A DNA stretch of 64,000 bases from Brevibacillus formosus. GTDB taxonomy: Bacteria > Bacillota > Bacilli > Brevibacillales > Brevibacillaceae. The DNA is taken from NCBI RefSeq assembly GCF_003013405.1, contig NZ_PXZL01000030.1:248001-312000 (forward strand), read 5' to 3'. Shown piece after piece: positions 53,122 through 61,214 of the stretch; position 1 is the first letter of the stretch; every line of letters starts with the position of its first letter. The position numbers and the translations under genes are program-made. The notes under the pieces were generated by a model. That model searched no databases. It was not told where the DNA came from and was given only the letters and a program-made list of their open reading frames with translations.

Positions 53122-53745
53122 ATGTCAAAATTATCGAGTAGACAACAAGCCATCATCGAGTTCATACGAAAGGAAGTTCGTGATAAAGGGTATCCCCCTT
53201 CTGTACGTGAAATTGGAGAGGCTGTCGGACTAGCTTCCAGCTCAACGGTACATGGTCATTTGGCACGCTTAGAGAAAAAAGGCCTCATTCGTCGAGATCC
53301 TACCAAGCCTCGCGCCATCGAATTGCTATCAGATGAAGATCGTTTTCAAGACAATTTCGAAGACTCTGTCGTCCGTGTGCCCGTAATCGGAAAAGTAACC
53401 GCTGGACAACCGATTACTGCTATTGAGGATGTAGAAGAATACTTCCCGCTTCCGGACAATATTGTGACTTCTGACAAGGTCTACATGCTGCGCGTCTCTG
53501 GGAACAGTATGATTGATGCCGGGATTCTCGACGGAGATTACGTAATTGTTCGCCAACAGCACGTAGCGAACAATGGTGACATTGTCGTAGCCATGACAGA
53601 AGAAGACGAAGCGACCGTCAAAAGATTTTTCAAAGAAAAGAATCACTTCCGTCTCCAACCGGAAAATGCCACGATGGAACCGATCATTCTGGAGCATGTC
53701 ACCATCCTCGGTAAAGTCATCGGTGTATACCGCCTCATTCACTAG
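53122..53745 (+). CDS. lexA: LexA repressor
   Basis: A 207-residue SOS repressor: N-terminal winged-helix domain (residues 1-70) and a C-terminal S24 protease domain. Self-cleavage bond Ala94-Gly95 (KVTAGQP), catalytic Ser129 in SGNSM and Lys167 in EATVKRF are all present. The recognition helix region [24 protein letters not shown] is typical of Gram-positive LexA (DinR), fitting the GAAC-N4-GTTC boxes. Autoregulated from the boxes upstream. Confidence 0.97.
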   Translation: MSKLSSRQQAIIEFIRKEVRDKGYPPSVREIGEAVGLASSSTVHGHLARLEKKGLIRRDPTKPRAIELLSDEDRFQDNFEDSVVRVPVIGKVTAGQPITAIEDVEEYFPLPDNIVTSDKVYMLRVSGNSMIDAGILDGDYVIVRQQHVANNGDIVVAMTEEDEATVKRFFKEKNHFRLQPENATMEPIILEHVTILGKVIGVYRLIH

Positions 53746-53756
53746 TTTCCACATAA

Positions 53757-53785
53757 AAAAAGGACAGCCTCGGCTGTCCTTTTTG
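53757..53785. terminator. Bidirectional terminator after lexA
   Basis: AAAGGACAGCC / GGCTGTCCTTT stem; A-run and T-run on the two sides. Confidence 0.9.
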
Positions 53786-53796
53786 TTTTCTATATG

Positions 53797-54282
53797 TTAT
53801 CTGGCAATAAAAAACCAGATGATCATCGTAACTTGCAAGATGACTTTTACGACCGCGCTGCCCAAAAATCCGATCAGTGAGCCTACCCCCGCTTTCACTG
53901 CTCGCTCCACCGATTGCTTCTGCACCATCAACTCTACGAGAACGACGAATACGAACGGCAAGATCAGCATACCAAACGGTGGGAAAACGAAAATCCCGAG
54001 GATAATTCCGACCGCAGCAGCAACGGACGACCACTTTGACCCCCCATACTTTTTCACGAAGTACATGTTCGTCAGCAAGTCAGCACCGTAAAGCAGAATA
54101 CTTAGAACGACCATTCCCCACCAAAAGGATGCCGGCAATCCCGCTCCTGGATCTGCAATAAAAAAGTGATAGAGCAAAAAGCCCGCCCACAGCAAGATCG
54201 TATCAGGTAAAACGGGTAAGAAAATTCCTGCGATGCTTAGCAAGAACAATAACACAACCACGACCCACAAAAATATTTCCAT
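53797..54282 (-). CDS. DUF456 family membrane protein
   Basis: A 161-residue membrane protein with four to five helices (2-22, 28-46, 52-72, 85-112, 130-158). The opening LLSIAGIFLPVLPDTILLWAGFLLYHF and GGSKWSSVAAAVGIILGIFVFPP are hallmarks of DUF456 (YqgC-type). Function unknown. GGAAGGGAG site. Confidence 0.85.
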   Translation of the reverse strand: MEIFLWVVVVLLFLLSIAGIFLPVLPDTILLWAGFLLYHFFIADPGAGLPASFWWGMVVLSILLYGADLLTNMYFVKKYGGSKWSSVAAAVGIILGIFVFPPFGMLILPFVFVVLVELMVQKQSVERAVKAGVGSLIGFLGSAVVKVILQVTMIIWFFIAR

Positions 54283-54390
54283 CTACTACACTCCCTTCCT
54301 TTAGGTATACGAGTGATTACCGATTTCGTTGCGTACTTATTTACTTTTGTCTAAACTATTTTAAAAGAAAGTAGACACGGAGGTAGTCTC

Positions 54391-54957
54391 ATGAGAAATT
54401 GGCATGATCTCTCCTACTTGGGCAGAGGATCGATGCGCCAAAAAGCGGCGTGGGAAGCGATTCAACAGACGCATATCATGGAAGTACTATCCGATTACCG
54501 TCCAGTGCTTGCCGGAACCATTCCATTGGACATTGACGTTGCGCAAAGCGATCTGGATATTATTTGCGAAAGTCATGATCGGGATCGGTTTGAGCAGGTT
54601 GTTCGTACAGCGTATGGCTGCTTGCCTGGGTTTGAAGTAACACAACTAGATGTGAAAAATATTCCCACGTGCGTTATCTCGTTTTTCACAGCTGACTTTT
54701 GGTTTGAATTGTTTGCTCAACCGGTAGCGGTCGAAAAGCAAAACGCTTATCGTCATATGGACATCGAAGCACGATTGTTAGATATAGGGGGCTTGGATGC
54801 ATACAAACATATCAGGGCTCTAAAGCAAAACGGCATGAAAACCGAACCTGCCTTTGCTCAATACTTTCATATTGCGGGTGATGATCCATATGAGGCATTG
54901 TTGCAATTGGAGTCATTAACCGAAGAGGAATTACGTCAAAGAATTCAGCAGCTGTGA
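54391..54957 (+). CDS. DUF4269 nucleotidyltransferase-like protein
   Basis: A 188-residue cytosolic protein of the DUF4269 family. VLAGTIPLDIDVAQSDLDIICES near 48 resembles the metal-binding GS...D-x-D strip of minimal nucleotidyltransferases, and PVAVEKQNAYRHMDIEARLLDIGGLDAYKHIRALKQNGMKTEPAFAQYF is the conserved core. Enzyme activity not shown for the family. GGAGG site. Confidence 0.8.
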   Translation: MRNWHDLSYLGRGSMRQKAAWEAIQQTHIMEVLSDYRPVLAGTIPLDIDVAQSDLDIICESHDRDRFEQVVRTAYGCLPGFEVTQLDVKNIPTCVISFFTADFWFELFAQPVAVEKQNAYRHMDIEARLLDIGGLDAYKHIRALKQNGMKTEPAFAQYFHIAGDDPYEALLQLESLTEEELRQRIQQL

Positions 54958-55066
54958 TAGGCTTTTCACTTTTTCATCCACTTACCCAATTGTTTATAAT
55001 AATTGTTTCGCAAGTATACATTCGGTATGTACTCCTACTGACAATGAGGACATACATTGTGTAGAG

Positions 55067-55097
55067 AAAGTCCCCTTCCGCAAGAAAGGGGACTTTT
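55067..55097 (+). terminator. Terminator between DUF4269 gene and ars operon
   Basis: AAAGTCCCCTT / AAGGGGACTTT stem with T-rich tail, about 110 bases past the DUF4269 stop. Confidence 0.85.
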
Positions 55098-55149
55098 CAT
55101 GCTTTTTTAGGAGGTGGTCATCTGAAGTTTACAGCTCTTATGGAGAAAT

Positions 55150-55554
55150 TTACTTTCCCGTTTCCATAAACTTCTTTATACGGGCTCCGATCTCGTCACG
55201 AACTCGTTGAAACTCAGGCCATTCTTTCCCCGCAGGATCATCAAATCCCCAATGGACACGGTTTACATGAGTAGGAGTGGTTGGACAAACGGAATCGGCA
55301 TGGCTGCATAGTGTCACGATCAGATCAGCCTTGTTTAAAATATCAGAGTCAATGACATCTGATGTTTGATCGGAAATGTCTATTCCAACTTCTTTCATCG
55401 CTCGAACGGCATTTGGATTCACACCATGGGCTTCAATCCCAGCAGAGAAAACATTCCAGTCGTTACCCAAGTATTTCTTTCCCCATGCTTCCGCCATTTG
55501 GCTTCGGCAGGAATTTCCTGTACATAAAAAGTAAATCGTTTTTTTGTTTTCCAT
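55150..55554 (-). CDS. arsC: Arsenate reductase, thioredoxin-dependent
   Basis: A 134-residue low-molecular-weight-phosphatase-type ArsC that reduces arsenate to arsenite. P-loop CTGNSCRS with Cys11 and Cys16, and the redox pair Cys83/Cys90 in [11 protein letters not shown], as in Bacillus and Staphylococcus pI258 ArsC. ATG 55554 with AAAGGTG; the longer frame starts inside the acr3 gene. Last gene of arsR-arsI-acr3-arsC. Confidence 0.95.
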   Translation of the reverse strand: MENKKTIYFLCTGNSCRSQMAEAWGKKYLGNDWNVFSAGIEAHGVNPNAVRAMKEVGIDISDQTSDVIDSDILNKADLIVTLCSHADSVCPTTPTHVNRVHWGFDDPAGKEWPEFQRVRDEIGARIKKFMETGK

Positions 55555-55574
55555 GATGTACACACCTTTTAGCT

Positions 55575-56618
55575 TCAATTTGGATATGTGCTGGCAAAAT
55601 ATTTGCGCTTGAACCATAAAGCTACATTAACCAATGCAATCATAACAGGTACCTCAACAAGAGGGCCTATCACGGCTGCGAAGGCCGCGCCCGAATGAAT
55701 CCCAAACACTCCAACTGCCACTGCAATAGCTAACTCAAAGTTATTACTGCCCGCTGTGAAAGCAAGGGTCGTAGTAACAGGATAATTTGCCCCAATCTTC
55801 TTCCCCATATAGAAAGAAATAAAGAACATAACGATGAAGTAGATGAGAAGTGGAATCGCGATTCTGACTACATCAAGTGGAACGCTTACGATGTTTTCTC
55901 CTTGTGTTGAGAACATGACAATGATAGTAAAGAGTAAGGCAATCAGTGTCATAGGACTTATTTTCGGAATGAACACTTTCTCATACCAATGTCTGCCTTT
56001 CCCTTTTACAAAAGTAAAGCGCGTCAGCATCCCGGCAAGAAAAGGAATACCTAGATATATAAACACCGATTTTGCCACTTCCGCCATCGTAATACTAATG
56101 ACTGCACCCTGAATACCAAGCCATTCGGGAATTACGGTGACAAAGACATAAGCATATACTGAAAAGAAAAGCATCTGAAACACAGAATTGAAAGCCACAA
56201 GCCCGGCAGCATATTCTGCATCACCTTTTGCGAGGTCATTCCACACAATCACCATGGCGATACAACGTGCCAATCCAATCATGATCAGCCCCACCATATA
56301 TTCTGGTTTATCTGGCAAGAAAATGATGGCTAATAAAAACATCAGAACCGGACCTATAACCCAGTTTTGAATAAGAGATAGAACAAGAACCTTAAGGTCT
56401 TTAAATACACGTCCCATTTCTTCATATCGAACTTTAGCTAAAGGAGGATACATCATCAGGATTAAGCCTATAGCAAGCGGTATGGATGTTGTACCAATTT
56501 GTAAGTTATTTAATCCATTTGAGAAAGTAGGAAAGAAGGTTCCGATAATAATCCCTACTGCCATAGCAAGAAAGATCCAAAGGGTCAAGAAGCGATCTAA
56601 AAATGATAATTGTTTCAT
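55575..56618 (-). CDS. acr3: ACR3 family arsenite efflux permease
   Basis: A 347-residue ten-helix transporter that pumps arsenite out of the cell. The ACR3 pattern includes [19 protein letters not shown] near 140, with the conserved cysteine in RCIAMV, and [23 protein letters not shown] near 295. ATG 56618 with GGGAGG. Four to twenty bases separate it from its neighbours, so the operon is tightly packed. Works with ArsC. Confidence 0.95.
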   Translation of the reverse strand: MKQLSFLDRFLTLWIFLAMAVGIIIGTFFPTFSNGLNNLQIGTTSIPLAIGLILMMYPPLAKVRYEEMGRVFKDLKVLVLSLIQNWVIGPVLMFLLAIIFLPDKPEYMVGLIMIGLARCIAMVIVWNDLAKGDAEYAAGLVAFNSVFQMLFFSVYAYVFVTVIPEWLGIQGAVISITMAEVAKSVFIYLGIPFLAGMLTRFTFVKGKGRHWYEKVFIPKISPMTLIALLFTIIVMFSTQGENIVSVPLDVVRIAIPLLIYFIVMFFISFYMGKKIGANYPVTTTLAFTAGSNNFELAIAVAVGVFGIHSGAAFAAVIGPLVEVPVMIALVNVALWFKRKYFASTYPN

Positions 56619-56636
56619 TGAGCCTCCCACTTTGTC

Positions 56637-57038
56637 TTAGCAGCAGGATGTGGATTCGATTTTATGAACGTCACTGTCAGACTTTGTGTAGAAAAATTCC
56701 CACTCATTACCGTCTGGATCAGTAACCCAAAATTTATCCTGCACAGCATAACAACATGTCGTATCCATCTCGTCACGAGCGAAAAAGCCTTCCTTTTCTA
56801 GTCTTTCCTTATGAGTCAGGATTTCATTTGCACTTTCAACCTGGAAGCCGAAGTGGTTAACTTGATTTCCGCTTACAGCGTCCCGGACATTCAATGTAAA
56901 GTTTAGTCCTGGAGTTTCAAGCAAGAACTTAGCATAATCAGGTTTTACCTTTACAGGATTAACCCCAAAAACCTTTTGATAGAACTCAATAGATTTCTCC
57001 AAATTGGTAACGTTAACGCCAACATGTACATACTTCAT
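56637..57038 (-). CDS. arsI: ArsI-type C-As lyase / glyoxalase-fold protein
   Basis: A 133-residue vicinal-oxygen-chelate protein. Iron ligands His5 (YVHVGVN), His near 63 (NHFGFQV) and the Glu in WEFFY near 114, plus the paired cysteines in TTCCYA near 96, are those of ArsI, which breaks the carbon-arsenic bond of methylarsenite with iron and oxygen. The C-terminal CC may also hold arsenic. Also annotated as CadI-like in many genomes; the ars context favours ArsI. AGGAGG site. Confidence 0.88.
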   Translation of the reverse strand: MKYVHVGVNVTNLEKSIEFYQKVFGVNPVKVKPDYAKFLLETPGLNFTLNVRDAVSGNQVNHFGFQVESANEILTHKERLEKEGFFARDEMDTTCCYAVQDKFWVTDPDGNEWEFFYTKSDSDVHKIESTSCC

Positions 57039-57070
57039 TTCAAAATCCTCCTTTATTTTAAAAACTATTA

Positions 57071-57086
57071 ATCAAAAAAAATTGAT
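57071..57086. promoter_or_regulatory. ArsR operator between arsR and arsI
   Basis: ATCAA-N6-TTGAT at 57071-57086, same motif as the two sites upstream of arsR. Confidence 0.65.
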
Positions 57087-57103
57087 ATAAGGTCTAAAAA
57101 AAA

Positions 57104-57418
57104 TTAGCAGCAGCTTCCTTTACCTGTTTTCCTGAAGATACAACAAAGCTCTTCCGATAAGAGGTGATTCACTTCATCATCATTCAGATCGTAGTAACTC
57201 CAGGTACCTTTTGTCTCTTTGATAATTAGGTTGGCATCCAATAATATCTTCAGATGATACGATAATTTAGATTGAGGCATGTCAAAAACCTCGGTAAGGT
57301 CACAGACGCATGTTTTACCTCTTTGACAAAGCTCATACATAATTTCAAGTCGCTTCTGATCGGAAAGAGCCTTGAATTTCTTCTCATATAGCTCCAATTT
57401 GTGCTTAATATGGTTCAT
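57104..57418 (-). CDS. arsR: ArsR family arsenic-responsive repressor
   Basis: A 104-residue winged-helix repressor: helix KALSDQKRLEIMYEL, the metal-sensing TCVCDLTEVF (CxC on the recognition-proximal helix), recognition helix SKLSYHLKILLDANL, and a cysteine-containing tail ending GKGSCC. Arsenite binding to the cysteines releases DNA. First gene of the ars operon; two operators lie upstream and one downstream of it. Confidence 0.94.
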   Translation of the reverse strand: MNHIKHKLELYEKKFKALSDQKRLEIMYELCQRGKTCVCDLTEVFDMPQSKLSYHLKILLDANLIIKETKGTWSYYDLNDDEVNHLLSEELCCIFRKTGKGSCC

Positions 57419-57434
57419 CGATTACAACCTCATT

Positions 57435-57510
57435 CATCAATTTTTTTTGATGTATTTATTATATGCACGTTTGCCAAGAAGATGCAATAATTAAATCAAC
57501 TTTTTTTGAT
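57435..57510. promoter_or_regulatory. Two ArsR operators upstream of arsR
   Basis: CATCAATTTTTTTTGATG (57435-57452) and ATCAACTTTTTTTGAT (57495-57510): the same ATCAA-N6-TTGAT palindrome twice, 59 bases apart, in the arsR promoter region. Confidence 0.7.
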
Positions 57511-57552
57511 ATAACATCCTTTTCGATAGGTGTTGTTACACTAAGAAGCAAA

Positions 57553-58443
57553 TCATGCGTGTGAAGTAAGCGGAAAACGAAAATGTTCTGTCTCGATTTT
57601 TAACGAGGGACGAACAAATAAGACATCATCGGCCGTTGTCATCCATGCAGATTGGATCTTTTCATTCTCACTATCCGGCATAAAGTAAAAGTGAATGATC
57701 GTTGTCTCAGCCATTACCAAATGAGAAATGACCGCTTCTATATCCACTGTTTTTTTACTTACAAGATCAAATACATGCAGTTGGTCGTCTTCTCGTTCAA
57801 ATAAGACAATCACATCCTCTTCTTCGACATAATAGATCGCATCCCGAAAAACGAGCAGAAAGTAAAACATCAACAGATGTTCGCTATCCTTGACGGCCAG
57901 TCTCGATGAAACGGGGATTCTTTTAGCAGCAAATTCCTTCATGACGATAAAATCAGCCTCATTATCAACATCCAGCTTGCGCAAGACCGATTTTTGTTCC
58001 ACTAGCTTCTTCAAATCGGACACCAATAAGCGAAAACTACTTTCCTGTACTCTTTCAAAGCCGAACTTCGGATAAAAATCGAGTACGGTATCATTGGCAT
58101 ACAAATAAATAAAATCGTATTCCTTCTCACATGTTTCAATAATATGGTTCATCAATTTCGCTGCCAGGCCTTGGTTGCGATAGGCAGGATGCGTCATAAC
58201 CGTTCCGATCTGAAGTGCTTTATAATCTTTGCCATTGAATGTCACGATCATCTTACTGGCAGAAGCGTTAGCAATAACCTGATCCCCATCCAAAAAGGAA
58301 TAGCAGACATAGTTATCGTTCCAAAAGCCCTTGTTATCCCATTCTTTAAAATCGAGCTGAAAGATCTGCTTGGCCAGGTCATTAAAGCTTTCCTTGTAAG
58401 TTTCTATATGCTTGTAGTCGCTAATCAATCGATATTCACCCAT
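57553..58443 (-). CDS. GNAT family N-acetyltransferase
   Basis: A 296-residue protein; the N-terminal GNAT domain (residues 1-150) has the acetyl-CoA loop VMTHPAYRNQGLAAKLMNHI near 90 and the VLDFYPKFGFERV strand; the C-terminal half is a less clear extension, as in Eis-like or two-part GNATs. Substrate unknown. ATG 58443 with GGGAGGG; the longer frame from 58485 lacks a site. A leader with a terminator hairpin lies upstream. Confidence 0.85.
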   Translation of the reverse strand: MGEYRLISDYKHIETYKESFNDLAKQIFQLDFKEWDNKGFWNDNYVCYSFLDGDQVIANASASKMIVTFNGKDYKALQIGTVMTHPAYRNQGLAAKLMNHIIETCEKEYDFIYLYANDTVLDFYPKFGFERVQESSFRLLVSDLKKLVEQKSVLRKLDVDNEADFIVMKEFAAKRIPVSSRLAVKDSEHLLMFYFLLVFRDAIYYVEEEDVIVLFEREDDQLHVFDLVSKKTVDIEAVISHLVMAETTIIHFYFMPDSENEKIQSAWMTTADDVLFVRPSLKIETEHFRFPLTSHA

Positions 58444-58523
58444 GTAAAACCCTCCCATTCCATTGTTTGTGCTGTTTGTCATCATTCATTCCTTTTCAGC
58501 AATCCCTTCTTTCCAATAAAAAA

Positions 58524-58553
58524 GACCACAAGAAGAATTCTCTTCTCATGGCC
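58524..58553 (-). terminator. Terminator in the GNAT leader
   Basis: GGCCATGAGAAGA / TCTTCTTGTGGTC (read on the minus strand) with three G-T pairs, then TTTTTT. Placed 81 bases ahead of the GNAT start codon. Confidence 0.65.
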
Positions 58554-58634
58554 AAATTTATCGTTGTGATGAAGACACCTATCCCGAACAGACTAGATAT
58601 CATGCACAAACGTGAAATTTGTTTTGATGAGATA

Positions 58635-58669
58635 TAATGCCTTCTAATCGCTTTTGAAAAAAGGCATTA
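58635..58669. repeat. Perfect 9-bp inverted repeat in the GNAT leader
   Basis: TAATGCCTT (58635-58643) with AAGGCATTA (58661-58669) around a 17-base loop containing AAAAAA. Confidence 0.6.
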
Positions 58670-58843
58670 GATACCCTTACTATATTTGACTTTCAAAAGA
58701 TTGTAAATGAGCATTCCATTTCTTTTTCGTTGCGTAAGTATCGTTATACAAAAAAGCCATTTTCTTATATAATTACAAGTGCTCCCTTTTCGAAAAGGAA
58801 AGGGGAAACCGTTTATAAATTGGACCTCGAGGGGGGTGTACCA

Positions 58844-58939
58844 ATGGCGAATGCTCTCAATTTGCCACATACCGCAGCGGCTCATGCAAAGCCTAGAAAT
58901 AGTGAGGCGATACTTTGCATGAGGTGGTCTTACGTTTAA
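58844..58939 (+). CDS. Possible 31-aa peptide
   Basis: MANALNLPHTAAAHAKPRNS then a short tail; GAGGGGGGTG five bases ahead of the ATG is a strong site, the only reason to call it. Ends 89 bases before the CD3324-type gene. Could be a leader peptide or spurious. Confidence 0.35.
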   Translation: MANALNLPHTAAAHAKPRNSEAILCMRWSYV

Positions 58940-59028
58940 TCGAATCATCGCCTTCATTTGCGTATCTCATTTTCTATTTCTTGGCTTTGCCCCTTATTTG
59001 CCTATCTATAAATAAGGAGCGAGCAGAA

Positions 59029-59292
59029 ATGAAATGTGTGAAAGCAAATTTAATCCTTCCTGAATCGTTACTCGCAGAAATTCAAAAGTACGTGCAAGGA
59101 GAAACCATTTATATTCCGAAGACAAAAGTAACCCATCAAAAATGGGGGACGCGCACTGGCGGGAGAAAACTCCTGGATGAGCGGAATACGGCTATTAAAA
59201 GCAGCTTCCGGGCCGGGACGGCTATTTCTCAGTTAGCTGAGGAATACTTTTTGTCTACAGAGACGATTAAAAAAATCGTATATACCAAATAA
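59029..59292 (+). CDS. CD3324 family protein
   Basis: An 87-residue protein with KANLILPESLLAEIQKYVQGETIYIPK and a C-terminal helix-turn-helix-like FRAGTAISQLAEEYFLSTETIKKIVYTK, the pattern of the CD3324 family of clostridia and bacilli, unknown function but probably DNA-binding. AAGGAG nine bases before ATG 59029. Confidence 0.78.
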   Translation: MKCVKANLILPESLLAEIQKYVQGETIYIPKTKVTHQKWGTRTGGRKLLDERNTAIKSSFRAGTAISQLAEEYFLSTETIKKIVYTK

Positions 59293-59300
59293 ACGTTTTT

Positions 59301-59343
59301 AAAGCACTGACGACCTTTCCAATTCGGTTGTCAGTGCTTTTTT
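59301..59343 (+). terminator. Terminator of the CD3324-type gene
   Basis: AAAGCACTGAC-GACC / GGTTGTCAGTGCTTT stem with T-run. Confidence 0.88.
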
Positions 59344-59449
59344 ATGGCGAGTTTTTTTGGGAAATGTCCTCTCCCTTTCCCCTCTCTTGAAAACACGTTA
59401 AAGTAAAGAAGAACCCACCTTACAAGACAGAAACAGGAGGAACCGCAAG

Positions 59450-60088
59450 ATGGAACCTTTTATCCATACGCATCAATATCACTTCATTAAATCACGCGTT
59501 CAAGCAATCATGAACGCCTATGCAACCAGTACAGATGTCAACGTGATTCGTGCTCGCAAAGAAATCGCCCATGAAGAAATCTTTCAATTGTTCCCAAACA
59601 TGACGGAAGAACAAAAAGAGATATTGCAACCGATCGACTCGATTAAAGAAAAGGCAGAAGGAAAGCAATTTTTGCATCAGCTTTCACCGTTTGTGATTCC
59701 GTTCCCTGCTCTCACAGAGTCTGCCATTAAGAAGCTCTTTCCAAAAGTCAAGAAGCTTAAAGTCTCGAATTTAGCTGAGATCAATTTTTCAGAAACCTCT
59801 TATGTAAGCTGGCTAGACACTGCGACAGAAAAGAAATTTATTGTCGCTTACCACGAAGGAAAACTGATTGGCATACACGGCCAATTTACAAACGTAAACA
59901 AAAAAGGCGTTTGTGCGCTCTGTAATCGCTTTGAGGAAATCGGCATGTTCGTCCTTGAAGCCAAAGGTTCTGGGGATGGAACGTATTTGAAAAAAGGAAA
60001 CTACATTTGCCAAGACAGTGTGACGTGCAATCAAAATATTATTTCGCTGGATAAGCTGAACGATTTTCTCACGCTGATGGTAAAATAA
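59450..60088 (+). CDS. FusB/FusC-like EF-G-binding protein
   Basis: A 212-residue protein with a helical N-terminal domain and a C-terminal zinc finger formed by four cysteines (CALC near 153 and CQDSVTC near 192), the architecture of FusB, which binds elongation factor G and frees it from fusidic acid-stalled ribosomes. Chromosomal homologues in Bacillales can give low-level resistance or support translation. AGGAGG site. Alone in its transcript. Confidence 0.86.
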   Translation: MEPFIHTHQYHFIKSRVQAIMNAYATSTDVNVIRARKEIAHEEIFQLFPNMTEEQKEILQPIDSIKEKAEGKQFLHQLSPFVIPFPALTESAIKKLFPKVKKLKVSNLAEINFSETSYVSWLDTATEKKFIVAYHEGKLIGIHGQFTNVNKKGVCALCNRFEEIGMFVLEAKGSGDGTYLKKGNYICQDSVTCNQNIISLDKLNDFLTLMVK

Positions 60089-60104
60089 ATTTGCAACGAA
60101 TCGA

Positions 60105-60138
60105 AAAAGCCGCCGGGTCCCCATGCCAGGCGGCTTTT
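60105..60138. terminator. Bidirectional terminator after FusB-like gene
   Basis: AAAAGCCGCC / GGCGGCTTTT stem with a 14-base loop. Confidence 0.85.
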
Positions 60139-60150
60139 CCTATACATCCC

Positions 60151-60666
60151 TTACTTGATCTCGCTCAGACTCTCTTCCAAACGATCCCACGTTTGGGTGA
60201 TGCCTTCTAGCATGCCCATGTCCATGACCGTTTTGAGGGCTTCCGCAGATACATATTCAGAACGGCTGACCAACTTCGTCTTGCCACCCAAATCAATGAA
60301 TTCCATCATAACCTCTGTCGAAGGCAGGGTATCATTTGTGTTGCCTTCTGCATCTGAAAAGTAGTCGGTATAGATGATTTTCTCGGGCTCAACAATCTCC
60401 TTATAAACGCCTTTGCCCCAAGATTCCATCCCGTAAAAATCACCTTGATTCTTATCGACGCACTTCATGCAGTAGTGCCAAACACCACCTGGTCGGAAAT
60501 CAACATGACAAACCGGGACTTCCCAGCCTCTCGGTCCCCACCAACGCTTGAGATGCTCAGGCTCCTTAAACATCTTGAACACGAGATCTCTCGGCGCCTC
60601 GAATACACGCTCCAATACCAGCACCCGCTCGTTCTCGACCCTTGAAACCATTGCGTTTCTTGACAT
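60151..60666 (-). CDS. AHSA1-like SRPBCC domain protein
   Basis: A 171-residue SRPBCC protein: VLERVFEAPRDLVFKMFKEPEHLKRWWGPRGWEVPVCHVDFRPGG is the AHSA1/YndB-type opening, and the rest forms a lipid- or ligand-binding cup. Such proteins are very often encoded next to an ArsR-type regulator, as here, with 31 bases between. Ligand unknown. GAGGAGG site. Confidence 0.87.
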   Translation of the reverse strand: MSRNAMVSRVENERVLVLERVFEAPRDLVFKMFKEPEHLKRWWGPRGWEVPVCHVDFRPGGVWHYCMKCVDKNQGDFYGMESWGKGVYKEIVEPEKIIYTDYFSDAEGNTNDTLPSTEVMMEFIDLGGKTKLVSRSEYVSAEALKTVMDMGMLEGITQTWDRLEESLSEIK

Positions 60667-60697
60667 AGTAATTCCTCCTCATCCATTTGAATGGATC

Positions 60698-61042
60698 TTA
60701 ATCATTTTCCTTGTCCTGCAGTTCCCGCAAATAGTCTTCCAGATTATCGAATCTCTCTTCCATAACACGCTGGAATGACTTCACCCAAGTATCCAGCGCT
60801 CGGAAGGGCTCAGGCCTGAGTTTGTAAAATCGGCGGTTGGCTTCGGCCTTTACATCCACGATTCCATTGTCACTAAGCACCTTCAAATGCTTCGAGGCTT
60901 GGGGCTGGCGAAGCCCCAGTTGGTCAGCGATTTCCCCTACAGTTAGAGGACCGTCGCGCAAAAGTTCTACGATTTTCATTCGATTCGGTTCAGCCAAAGC
61001 ACTCAGCGTCGCCATGTCCATGTCCGGATTCATCCCTGACAT
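60698..61042 (-). CDS. ArsR/SmtB family regulator
   Basis: A 114-residue winged-helix regulator: MATLSALAEPNRMKIVELLRDGPLTVGEIADQLGLRQPQASKHLKVLSDNGIVDVKAEANRRFYKL. No cysteines for metal binding, so the inducer is not arsenic. ATG 61042 has GAGGTG seven bases upstream. Operon with the AHSA1-like gene. A TetR-type operator lies about 140 bases upstream. Confidence 0.88.
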   Translation of the reverse strand: MSGMNPDMDMATLSALAEPNRMKIVELLRDGPLTVGEIADQLGLRQPQASKHLKVLSDNGIVDVKAEANRRFYKLRPEPFRALDTWVKSFQRVMEERFDNLEDYLRELQDKEND

Positions 61043-61193
61043 GTCACTCACCTCGTTACATAATGGATTCTACGTTTACCTCATCCCCTTCAGCGTTATT
61101 GTGATCGTCTTGTTAACCAAAATATACACCAAGGGGAATATTCCTGTAAAGGAATATTTGGAGGAATTGCGCAGACCTTTCGTTAGTGATTAA
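61041..61193 (+). pseudogene. Possible small membrane protein or gene remnant (50 aa)
   Basis: A plus-strand frame with protein-like content: a membrane helix (YVYLIPFSVIVIVLLTKIYT) followed by KGNIPVKEYLEELRRPF. No ribosome binding site in front of ATG 61041, and its stop falls within a TetR operator. It may be the leftover 3' end of a gene. Confidence 0.3.
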
Positions 61194-61204
61194 TCAATAA
61201 CTAA
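61183..61204. promoter_or_regulatory. TetR-type operator, copy 1
   Basis: A 22-base near-palindrome with core GTGATTAATCAATAAC flanked by TTA and TAA; extended symmetry to 61181-61206. Upstream of the ArsR-AHSA1 operon and downstream of the epimerase gene. Only one base differs from copy 3. Confidence 0.65.
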
Positions 61205-61214
61205 CGGATATCAT

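Larger units (their letters stand above)
58486..58843. other. Leader region of the GNAT gene
   Basis: About 350 bases without a supported gene. It contains a hairpin at 58635-58669 and a terminator at 58524-58553, both upstream of the GNAT start on its strand; described separately. Confidence 0.5.

Noticed and set aside
58490..58552. 17-codon leader peptide (MRREFFLWSF...) overlapping the terminator of the GNAT leader
   Set aside because: No ribosome binding site in front of its ATG, and the codons simply follow the hairpin sequence.
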